Source of the DNA: CAIKMD01 sp036501365
GTDB lineage: Bacteria; Pseudomonadota; Alphaproteobacteria; ATCC43930; CGMCC-115725
Direction: 5' to 3'
NCBI GenBank assembly: GCA_036501365.1
Contig: DASYAL010000013.1
Span: 186,001-250,000 of the forward strand
Length of the DNA stretch: 64,000 nt
Shown: in pieces, positions 15,469 through 23,368 of the stretch
Numbering within the stretch: position 1 is the first letter of the stretch
How the letters are laid out: each line of letters begins with the position of its first letter
The notes under the pieces: generated by a model
Database searches by the model: none
What the model was told of the DNA's origin: nothing
The model's input: only the letters and a program-made list of their open reading frames with translations
Made by a program: the position numbers and the translations under genes

Positions 15469-17651
15469 CGATCGACAGCCAAGCCGCAGCGATCGAGACC
15501 GGCGAGCACGGCGATCCTTTCGCCGTTCTCGGACCGCACGAGCTAGGCGACGGGCGCGTGATCGTGCGGACTTACCAGCCCGACGCTCGACACGTGGTGC
15601 TGATCGATGCGTCCGGTGCAACCGTCGACGCAAAAAACTGCGACGGCAAGGGCTTTTTCGAGATCACGCTCGATCAAGGGCTGCGCCGTCCCTATCGACT
15701 GCGCGTGTCACGCCCCGGCGGCGACGAAGAGCTCATCGATCCCTATCAGTTCGGCTCCTGGCTCGGCGAGACCGACATTTATCTCTTGCGCGAAGGGACC
15801 CATCTCGCCGCCTTCAACAGACTCGGCGCGCATTTCGTCACCATGGACAACGTCGAGGGCGTCGCCTTCGCAGTCTGGGCGCCGAACACCAAACGCGTCA
15901 GCGTGGTCGGCGATTTCAATCAATGGGACGGGCGGCGCCATCCGATGCGGCGCCATCCCGGCGCCGGCATCTGGGAATTGTTCATTCCCGGCCTCAGCGA
16001 GGGCGAACGCTACAAATACGAGATCAAGCCGCGCGACAGCGCGCTGCCGTTGCTCAAAGCCGATCCCTACGCGTTCGGCGCCGAGCGGCCGCCGAACACG
16101 GCCTCGCGCATCTGCCGCACCGACCGCCACGAATGGCAAGACCAGGCGTGGATCGCCGGACGGCCGCGGCGCGACCAATACACCGAGCCGATGAACGTCT
16201 ACGAGGTTCATCTCGGCTCGTGGCGCCGTCGTCCCGAAGAGGGCAATCGCTGGCTGACCTATCGCGAGATCGCGGAAACCCTGGTCCCCTACGTCAAGGA
16301 TATGGGCTTCACGCATATCGAATTGCTGCCGATCGCCGAGTTCCCGTTCGATGGCTCCTGGGGCTATCAGCCGACGGCGCTGTTCGCCCCGACCAGCCGC
16401 TTCGGTTCGGCGGCGGATTTCCAATTCTTCGTCGACGCCTGTCACCGCGCGGAGATCGGCGTCATCCTCGATTGGGTGCCAGGCCATTTCCCGAACGACC
16501 CGCACGGCCTCGCCGAATTCGACGGCAGCAAGCTCTACGAGCACGCCGATCCGCGCCAGGGCCTGCATAAGGACTGGAACACGCTGATCTACAATTACGG
16601 CCGTGCCGAGGTTGCGGAATTCCTGCTCAGTAGCGCGCTGTTCTGGTTCGAACGCTATCACGTCGACGGGCTGCGGGTCGACGCGGTCGCCTCGATGCTC
16701 TATCTCGATTACAGCCGCAAGCCCGGCGAGTGGGTGCCGAATCGCTTCGGCGGCAACGAGAATCTCGAGGCGGTCGCGTTCCTGAAGCGGCTCAACGAGG
16801 CCTGCTACGGCCGCTTCGGCGGCATCATGACCGTGGCCGAGGAATCGACGGCCTGGCCGATGGTGTCGCGGCCGACCTTCGAGGGCGGACTCGGCTTCGG
16901 CTTCAAATGGAACATGGGCTGGATGCACGACACGCTCAGCTACATGTCGGAGGATCCGATCAATCGCCCCTACCATCACGAGAAGCTGACTTTCGGCCTG
17001 CTCTACGCCTTCTCCGAGAATTTCATCCTGCCGCTGAGCCACGACGAGGTGGTTCATGGCAAGCGCTCGATCCTCGGCCGCATGCCAGGCGATCGCTGGC
17101 AGCGCTTCGCCAATCTGCGCGCCTATTACGGCTTCATGTACGGGCATCCCGGCAAAAAGCTTCTTTTCATGGGCGACGAGTTCGGGCAGGAGCGCGAATG
17201 GAACCACGATCAAAGCCTCGACTGGCATCTGCTCGCGGATGAATCCCATCAAGGCGTCCTGAATCTGGTGCGCGACCTCAATGCGATCGTGCGCCAGACG
17301 CCCGCGCTGCACGAGCTCGATCACGAGCACGCCGGCTTCCAATGGATCGATGCTTCGGATCGCAGCTCGTGCATCGTCTCGTTCGAGCGCCGCGGCCGGC
17401 AAAGCAACGATCACGTCGTGATCATCGTGAATTTCACGCCGGTCGTGCGGCGGGATTATCGCATCGGCATGCCGTCCGCAGGACCCTACAAGGAAATTTT
17501 CAATTCCGACGAGCGGCGCTACGGCGGCAGCGGCGTGCTCAATTCCGGCACGCTCGTTCCGCAGGTGCTGAGCTGGCACGGACGCGCGTATTCGGTTCCC
17601 CTGACCTTGCCGCCCCTGGCGGCGATCTATCTCGCGCCTGCGACTGGATGA
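15465..17651 (+). CDS. glgB: 1,4-alpha-glucan branching enzyme
   Basis: A 728-residue GH13_9 branching enzyme with the usual order: an N-terminal CBM48-like domain pair (one at about 15-105, the second at about 125-215 with AVWAPNTKRVSVVGDFN), the catalytic barrel, and an all-beta C-domain. Catalytic residues are D406 in GLRVDAVASML and E459 in TVAEEST, with LSHDEVVHGK as the transition-state stabilising motif. It introduces alpha-1,6 branches into the glucan made by GlgE. The start at 15465 overlaps the treS stop (ATGA). Neither glgC nor glgA is present in the window, so polymer supply here appears to depend on GlgE. Confidence 0.95.
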   Translation: MTIDSQAAAIETGEHGDPFAVLGPHELGDGRVIVRTYQPDARHVVLIDASGATVDAKNCDGKGFFEITLDQGLRRPYRLRVSRPGGDEELIDPYQFGSWLGETDIYLLREGTHLAAFNRLGAHFVTMDNVEGVAFAVWAPNTKRVSVVGDFNQWDGRRHPMRRHPGAGIWELFIPGLSEGERYKYEIKPRDSALPLLKADPYAFGAERPPNTASRICRTDRHEWQDQAWIAGRPRRDQYTEPMNVYEVHLGSWRRRPEEGNRWLTYREIAETLVPYVKDMGFTHIELLPIAEFPFDGSWGYQPTALFAPTSRFGSAADFQFFVDACHRAEIGVILDWVPGHFPNDPHGLAEFDGSKLYEHADPRQGLHKDWNTLIYNYGRAEVAEFLLSSALFWFERYHVDGLRVDAVASMLYLDYSRKPGEWVPNRFGGNENLEAVAFLKRLNEACYGRFGGIMTVAEESTAWPMVSRPTFEGGLGFGFKWNMGWMHDTLSYMSEDPINRPYHHEKLTFGLLYAFSENFILPLSHDEVVHGKRSILGRMPGDRWQRFANLRAYYGFMYGHPGKKLLFMGDEFGQEREWNHDQSLDWHLLADESHQGVLNLVRDLNAIVRQTPALHELDHEHAGFQWIDASDRSSCIVSFERRGRQSNDHVVIIVNFTPVVRRDYRIGMPSAGPYKEIFNSDERRYGGSGVLNSGTLVPQVLSWHGRAYSVPLTLPPLAAIYLAPATG

Positions 17652-17658
17652 ATTCAGC

Positions 17659-19755
17659 ATGACGTCGCGCATACAGACGGGCCGTCCTTATCCCATCGGC
17701 CCTCAGGTCGATGCGCGCGGCGCGAATTTCGCGCTGTTCTCGGCGCATGCGGAAAAGGTCGAGCTGTGCCTCTTCGACGATCACGGCCGCCGCGAGCTCG
17801 AACGCATCATGCTGCCCGAATGCACCGAAGGGATTTGGCACGGTTACCTGCCCGGCGCCTATCCCGGCCTGCTCTACGGCTATCGCGTGCACGGCCCCTA
17901 CGCGCCGCAGGAAGGGCATCGCTTCAATCCGCATAAGCTGCTGCTCGATCCCTATGCCCGCGAGATCGAGGGCACGTTCCATATCGGCGATCTGCATTTC
18001 GGCTACCGTGTCGGCGGACCGCGCGGCGATCTCGCCATGGACCGGCGCGACAACGCACGCGTCATGCCGAAATGCCGGCTCGTCGACGACAGCTTCTCCT
18101 GGGGCGACGACCGGCCGCTGCGCTATCCGCTGCGCGACACCGTGATCTACGAGATGCACATCTCGGGCTTCACCCGCGCGCATCCCGACATTCCCGAACA
18201 TTTGCGCGGCTCGCTCGCCGCGTTGCGCGAGCCTCCGGTGCTCGACCATCTGCGTCGGCTGGGAGTGACCGCGGTCGAGTTCCTGCCGGTCCACGCCTGG
18301 GTCGACGACCGCCATCTCGTCGAGCGCAATCTGCGCAATTTTTGGGGCTACAACTCGATCGGCTTCTTCGCCCCGGACCCGCGTTACCTCGGCGGCGCCA
18401 CGCACGCCGAGTTCAAGCACACGGTCGCCGCGCTCCATGCCGCCGGACTCGAGGTGATTCTCGACGTCGTCTACAACCACACCGCCGAGGGAAACGAGCT
18501 TGGCCCGACACTTTCCTTCCGTGGTATCGACAACGCCTCTTATTATTGGCTGAGTCCGGAAAGCCGCCGCCATTGCATGGATTTCACCGGCTGCGGCAAT
18601 TCGCTGCGTCTCTCACATCCGCGCGTCTTGCAGATGATCGTCGACTCGCTGCGCTATTGGGTCGAGGGCATGCATGTCGACGGTTTCCGCTTCGACCTCG
18701 CCTCAACCCTGGCTCGCGGCCCCGCGGGCTTCGATATCGACGCGCCGTTCCTCGACGTCCTCGCCCAAGACCCGGTTCTCGCCCAGGTGAAGCTGATCGC
18801 CGAGCCGTGGGACCTAGGCCAGGACGGCTACCGCGTCGGCGGCTTCCCGCCCGGTTGGTCGGAATGGAACGGCCGCTATCGCGACGCCATGCGGCGCTAT
18901 TGGCGCGGCGACGGTGGCATCACCGGCGAGGTTGCCGGCCGGCTCTCGGCCTCCGCCGATCTCTACCACCACAACAAGCGGCGGCCGAGCGCGAGCATCA
19001 ACTTCGTCACCGCGCATGACGGATTCACCATGCAGGATCTCGTGAGCTACAACGAAAAGCACAACGACGCCAATGGCGAAGGCAACAAGGACGGCACGAA
19101 CGACAATGCATCGTGGAATTGCGGCGTCGAAGGCCCGACCGACGATCCCGACATTATCAAGCTGCGGCAGCAGCAGCGCCGCAATTTCCTGGCCACGCTC
19201 CTACTCTCGCAAGGCGTGCCGATGCTGCTTGCCGGCGACGAGATCGGCAACAGCCAGGGCGGCAACAACAACAGCTATTGCCAGGACAACGAGACCGGCT
19301 GGATCGACTGGTCGGGAAGAAACATCTCCGGGCAGGATCTGACCGATTTCGTCGCCCGGCTGATCGCCTTGCGGCGCGGCTGCGGTCTCTCCCACGAGCA
19401 TTTCCTCGAAGGCAAGATCCGCAACCCGAGCGGCCGCAAGGATATCGCCTGGTATCGCATCGACGGCCAGGAGATGACCGAGCCCGACTGGCACTTCCCC
19501 GACGCTCGGTTCATCGCTGTAGCGGTCGACGGCGCTGCGCCGGCGTTGATCCTGCTCAATGCACACTTCGAGCCGCTGAAGACGATCGTGCCCGCCGCAC
19601 CCAGCGTGACGCGGTGGCGGATCGAGATCGACACGACCGAGGCGAACGGCACCGCCAAGGGTGCGCTCGTTCCGGGCGACAGTTTCGAGGTACCCGCGCG
19701 CGCTTTGCTGATGCTACTCGGCGAAACCGGACCGGAATCGGCATCGCTGCGATGA
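17659..19755 (+). CDS. glgX: Glycogen debranching enzyme (isoamylase type)
   Basis: A 698-residue GH13_11 enzyme hydrolysing alpha-1,6 branches. N-terminal CBM48 domain with GANFALFSAHAEKVELCLFD; then VIYEMHISGFTR, VVYNHTAEGNELGP, nucleophile D346 in VDGFRFDLAST, acid E382 in LIAEPWDLG and FVTAHDGFTMQDLVSYNEKHN, all standard GlgX/TreX motifs. In trehalose gene clusters this member is often called treX, because debranched chains feed TreY. The gene starts 7 nt after glgB and overlaps treZ by 4 nt. GlgX or TreX naming cannot be separated from sequence alone. Confidence 0.94.
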   Translation: MTSRIQTGRPYPIGPQVDARGANFALFSAHAEKVELCLFDDHGRRELERIMLPECTEGIWHGYLPGAYPGLLYGYRVHGPYAPQEGHRFNPHKLLLDPYAREIEGTFHIGDLHFGYRVGGPRGDLAMDRRDNARVMPKCRLVDDSFSWGDDRPLRYPLRDTVIYEMHISGFTRAHPDIPEHLRGSLAALREPPVLDHLRRLGVTAVEFLPVHAWVDDRHLVERNLRNFWGYNSIGFFAPDPRYLGGATHAEFKHTVAALHAAGLEVILDVVYNHTAEGNELGPTLSFRGIDNASYYWLSPESRRHCMDFTGCGNSLRLSHPRVLQMIVDSLRYWVEGMHVDGFRFDLASTLARGPAGFDIDAPFLDVLAQDPVLAQVKLIAEPWDLGQDGYRVGGFPPGWSEWNGRYRDAMRRYWRGDGGITGEVAGRLSASADLYHHNKRRPSASINFVTAHDGFTMQDLVSYNEKHNDANGEGNKDGTNDNASWNCGVEGPTDDPDIIKLRQQQRRNFLATLLLSQGVPMLLAGDEIGNSQGGNNNSYCQDNETGWIDWSGRNISGQDLTDFVARLIALRRGCGLSHEHFLEGKIRNPSGRKDIAWYRIDGQEMTEPDWHFPDARFIAVAVDGAAPALILLNAHFEPLKTIVPAAPSVTRWRIEIDTTEANGTAKGALVPGDSFEVPARALLMLLGETGPESASLR

Positions 19756-21533
19756 AACGCGCGCACCGCATGCCGTTCGGCGCGACGCTGCAGGACGACG
19801 GCACGTTGTTCCGACTCTTCGCACCGAAAGCACGGGACGTGGCGTTGCGGCTCGAGGGCCGCGACCGCCCGATGCCGGGTAACGATGGGTGGTTCGAGCT
19901 CGCCGTCGCCGAAGCCGGCCCGGGCGCTCTCTATCAATACGTCATCGACGGCAAGCAGGCAGTGCCCGATCCGGCCTCGCGCTTCCAGCCGCGGGACGTG
20001 CTTGGGCCGAGCGAGGTCATCGATCCCGAGGCCTTTGCTTGGGACGACGATTCCTGGCGCGGCCGGCCGTGGTGCGAAGCCGTCATCTACGAGCTCCATC
20101 TCGGCGCCTTCACCCGCGACGGCACTTACCGCGGCGCGCTTGCCGAGTTGGAGCGCCTCGCCGCCCTCGGCATCACGGCAATCGAGCTGATGCCGCTCGC
20201 CGATTTCGCGGGCACGCGCAACTGGGGCTATGACGGCGTACTGCCTTTCACGCCCGATTCGAGCTACGGCCGGCCGGAAGACCTCAAAACGCTGATCTGC
20301 GCCGCGCACCGCCTCGGTCTGATGGTGTTCATCGACGTCGTCTATAACCATTTCGGTCCGGAAGGGAATTATTTGGCGCTCTACGCGCCAACCTTCTTCG
20401 CCCAGGGCGAGACGGGATGGGGTCAATCGCTCGATTTCGGCGGCATAGCGCGCCGCTTCTTCATCGAGAACGCGCTCTACTGGCTGACCGAATATCACGT
20501 CGACGGCTTGCGCTTCGATGCCGTCCACGCCATCCGCGACGACAATCAGCCGCATTTCCTCGAAGAGCTGGCGCAAGCAGCACGGGAACGCTACGACGAC
20601 CGGCCGATTCACCTCGTGCTCGAGAACGATGCGAACGAGGCGCATCTTCTCGAACGCAACGCCACCGGCGCGCCACTCTTCTACGATGCGCAATGGAACG
20701 ACGACTTCCATCACGCCATGCACGTCGTGTTGACCGGCGAGAGCGACGGCTATTACGCCGATTACACGGCGGCGCCGGTCGCCCGCCTCGGCCGCTGTCT
20801 CGCCGAGGGCTTTGCCTATCAGGGCGAATATTCATCGTTTCGCGACGCCGCACGCGGCGTGCCGAGCGCCGATCTGCCGCCACTCGCTTTCGTGAACTTC
20901 CTTCAGAACCACGATCAGATCGGCAACCGCGCCTTGGGCGAGCGGCTGATCCAGCTCGCGCCGCGCGCAGCGCTGAAGGCCGCCATCGCCATCCAATTGC
21001 TCGCGCCTTCGCCGCCGCTGCTGTTTATGGGCGAGGAAGTCGGCGCGAGGGCGCCCTTTCTGTTCTTTTGCGATTTCGCGGGCGAGCTCGCCGATAATGT
21101 GCGCGACGGACGGCGGCGCGAATTCGCCCGCTTTCCGGCTTTCGCCTCCGCCGAGGCGCGCGAGCGCATCCCCGATCCGCTCGCATGCGAGACTTTCGCG
21201 CGCAGCAACATCGCGCCGGCGCTCGTGTCGCCCGACCGCGAGATCACCGCGCTCTATCGCGAATTGCTTGTGCTACGCCGGCGCGAGCTCGTGCCCCGCT
21301 TGACGGGACATCGCCAGTTTGTCGCGCAGTATCGCTGTGACGGGCGCAGCTTGTCGGTTTGCTGGACGCTTGCCGATGGCAGCAGGCTCGCGCTTGCCGC
21401 CAATCTGGCCGCCGTCCCGGAGGCGATCCTTGCGCAACCGCTCGGCCGCGTGATTTGGGGAAATACGCCGGAGAACGGACGCCTGCCGCCCTGGACCGCG
21501 CTATGGTCGATCGAAGAGTCCGCCGCACGATGA
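19752..21533 (+). CDS. treZ: Malto-oligosyltrehalose trehalohydrolase
   Basis: A 593-residue GH13_10 enzyme that releases trehalose from malto-oligosyltrehalose made by TreY. It has an N-terminal beta domain (GATLQDDGTLFRLFAPKA), the barrel with VVYNHFGPEGNYL, nucleophile D256 in GLRFDAVHAI and acid E291 in VLENDAN, plus FLQNHDQIGNRALGERL and PPLLFMGEE, which are diagnostic for TreZ. Start and stop both overlap neighbours by ATGA (glgX upstream, malQ downstream). It works with TreY four kilobases downstream; malQ lies between them, so the pair is not directly adjacent. Confidence 0.95.
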   Translation: MKRAHRMPFGATLQDDGTLFRLFAPKARDVALRLEGRDRPMPGNDGWFELAVAEAGPGALYQYVIDGKQAVPDPASRFQPRDVLGPSEVIDPEAFAWDDDSWRGRPWCEAVIYELHLGAFTRDGTYRGALAELERLAALGITAIELMPLADFAGTRNWGYDGVLPFTPDSSYGRPEDLKTLICAAHRLGLMVFIDVVYNHFGPEGNYLALYAPTFFAQGETGWGQSLDFGGIARRFFIENALYWLTEYHVDGLRFDAVHAIRDDNQPHFLEELAQAARERYDDRPIHLVLENDANEAHLLERNATGAPLFYDAQWNDDFHHAMHVVLTGESDGYYADYTAAPVARLGRCLAEGFAYQGEYSSFRDAARGVPSADLPPLAFVNFLQNHDQIGNRALGERLIQLAPRAALKAAIAIQLLAPSPPLLFMGEEVGARAPFLFFCDFAGELADNVRDGRRREFARFPAFASAEARERIPDPLACETFARSNIAPALVSPDREITALYRELLVLRRRELVPRLTGHRQFVAQYRCDGRSLSVCWTLADGSRLALAANLAAVPEAILAQPLGRVIWGNTPENGRLPPWTALWSIEESAAR

Positions 21534-23359
21534 CCGGCAACGACACCATCGAGATCGTCCGCGCCTATCGCGATGCCTGGGGCAACGACCGCGACGTACC
21601 TAAGAACACCATCCGACGCCTCGAACAGGTGCTGCAGCGCGATTCCGGCGACGACCGGCCGGAGAACGCGGAGACCGGGGATCGCCGCTGCTTCGCGCCG
21701 GGCTGGATGATGCGCAACGAGCGGCGCTGGGGCATTGCCGTTCAACTCTATGGCGTGCGCTCGCCGCGCAACTGGGGTATCGGCGATTTCACCGATCTCA
21801 TGGCGTTGGTGCGGCTCGTCGCCGCTCAGGGCGCCGATTTCGTCGGCCTCAACCCGCTTCATGCGCTCTACGCCGCCGAGCCGCGGCGCCACAGCCCCTA
21901 TTCGCCATCGAGCCGCGAATTCCTCAACGTGCTCTACCTCGACCCCGAGGCGATGCTGAGTTTCGCGATTTCGCCCGCCGCGCGCGCACGCATCGCCGAT
22001 CCAGCGTTCCAAGAGCAGATCCGGGTGCTGCGTGATGCAGCGTTGGTCGACTATGAGGGCGTCGCGCGCGTCAAGGACGAGATCTTTCACCTGGTCTTCG
22101 CCGATTTTGCGGCGCTGTGCGCGCGCGAGCCGCGCCATTCGGTGGTGCTGCGTTTCGCGCAATTCGCCCGCGAGCGTGGCGAGGCGCTGCGCCGTTTCGC
22201 GATCTACCAGGCTCTTTCCTGTCGTCCCGGCTTCGGCGACAACTGGATGGCCTGGCCTGCGGAGTTCCGCGATCCGGCAGGCGCGGCGGCGCATGATTTC
22301 GCGCGCTCCGATCCGCTCGCCGTCGCCTATCACGAATTCTTGCAATGGGAGGCGGATGCTCAGCTCGGCGCCGCGGCCGCGGCAACCCGCGAGGCCGGCA
22401 TGGCGATCGGCCTCTATCTCGATATCGCCGTCGGCGCCGGTCCCGAGAGCACCGAGGGCTGGAGCGAGCAGACCAACATCGTGCCGGGATTCCATGTCGG
22501 CGCGCCGCCCGACCAATGGAACGCGACGGGCCAGGATTGGGGTCTCGCGGTCTTCGATCCGTACGCGCTCCGCCGCTCGTCGTATCGCGTCTATCGCCGC
22601 ATCCTCGACGCGCTTATGCGCCATGCGGCGGCGCTACGGATCGACCACGTGCTCGGCTTCTACCGCCTCTTCCTCGTGCCCGCCGGCGGCGTGCCGCTCG
22701 ACGGCGTCTATCTGCGCCAGCCGGCCTTGGGACTTTGCAACATGCTTGCCGAGGAAAGCAGCGGCCGCAGCTGCATGATCGTTGGCGAGGATCTCGGGAC
22801 CGTGCCGGAAGATTTCCCCGCCCTGCTCGCGACTCATAACATCCTCTCCTGTCGACTGCTGATCTTCGCCCGCGACGGCGACCGCTTTCTCACGCCGGAG
22901 GAATATCCGCGCAACGCGCTGGTCTCAGTCGGAACTCATGACCTGCCGCCGCTGCTCGGCTTCGTCGCCGGCACCGATATCGAGGCGCGCCGCGAGCTTG
23001 GAGTCTATTTGGACGAAGCGGCGTATCGGCAGGCGCACGACGAGCGCGCGCAGGAGCGGCAGCGGCTGCGCGAGGCGGTCAACGCCGCGGGCTTTCCGAC
23101 CGGTGACGACGATGTCTCGCTGCTCGTCGGATGCCACGGCTTTCTCGCCCGCACGTCCTGCGCGCTGCTTCTCGTCCAGATGGAGGATCTGGCGATGGAG
23201 CGCGAGCAGGTCAACGTACCCGGCAGCGGCGATCGCTATCCGAGCTGGCGCCGCAAGCTGCCGCGCGATCTCGAGGCGATCTTCGCCGCGCCGAGCACCG
23301 AGACGATTCTCGGCGCCGTCCGCAAGGAGCGGCCGCGGGGCGAGCCGCCCGCGCGGTAG
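21530..23359 (+). CDS. malQ: 4-alpha-glucanotransferase (amylomaltase)
   Basis: A 609-residue GH77 enzyme that moves alpha-1,4-glucan segments between acceptors, recycling short maltodextrins left by debranching and trehalose release. After an N-terminal extension of about 65 residues the GH77 core begins at RRWGIAVQLYGVRSPRNWGIGDF. Key residues are D372 in LRIDHVLGFYRLF (nucleophile), E420 in VGEDLGTVP (acid/base) and D471 in GTHDLPPL. The start codon overlaps the treZ stop (ATGA). The gene is placed between treZ and treY, where it could rebuild longer chains as TreY substrate. Confidence 0.94.
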   Translation: MTGNDTIEIVRAYRDAWGNDRDVPKNTIRRLEQVLQRDSGDDRPENAETGDRRCFAPGWMMRNERRWGIAVQLYGVRSPRNWGIGDFTDLMALVRLVAAQGADFVGLNPLHALYAAEPRRHSPYSPSSREFLNVLYLDPEAMLSFAISPAARARIADPAFQEQIRVLRDAALVDYEGVARVKDEIFHLVFADFAALCAREPRHSVVLRFAQFARERGEALRRFAIYQALSCRPGFGDNWMAWPAEFRDPAGAAAHDFARSDPLAVAYHEFLQWEADAQLGAAAAATREAGMAIGLYLDIAVGAGPESTEGWSEQTNIVPGFHVGAPPDQWNATGQDWGLAVFDPYALRRSSYRVYRRILDALMRHAAALRIDHVLGFYRLFLVPAGGVPLDGVYLRQPALGLCNMLAEESSGRSCMIVGEDLGTVPEDFPALLATHNILSCRLLIFARDGDRFLTPEEYPRNALVSVGTHDLPPLLGFVAGTDIEARRELGVYLDEAAYRQAHDERAQERQRLREAVNAAGFPTGDDDVSLLVGCHGFLARTSCALLLVQMEDLAMEREQVNVPGSGDRYPSWRRKLPRDLEAIFAAPSTETILGAVRKERPRGEPPAR

Positions 23360-23368
23360 CGGCCCAGC

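Noticed and set aside
15708..17672. A 654-codon open frame on the minus strand opposite glgB
   Set aside because: It is the antisense shadow of a verified gene. High GC codon bias keeps antisense frames open; the translation has no family motif.
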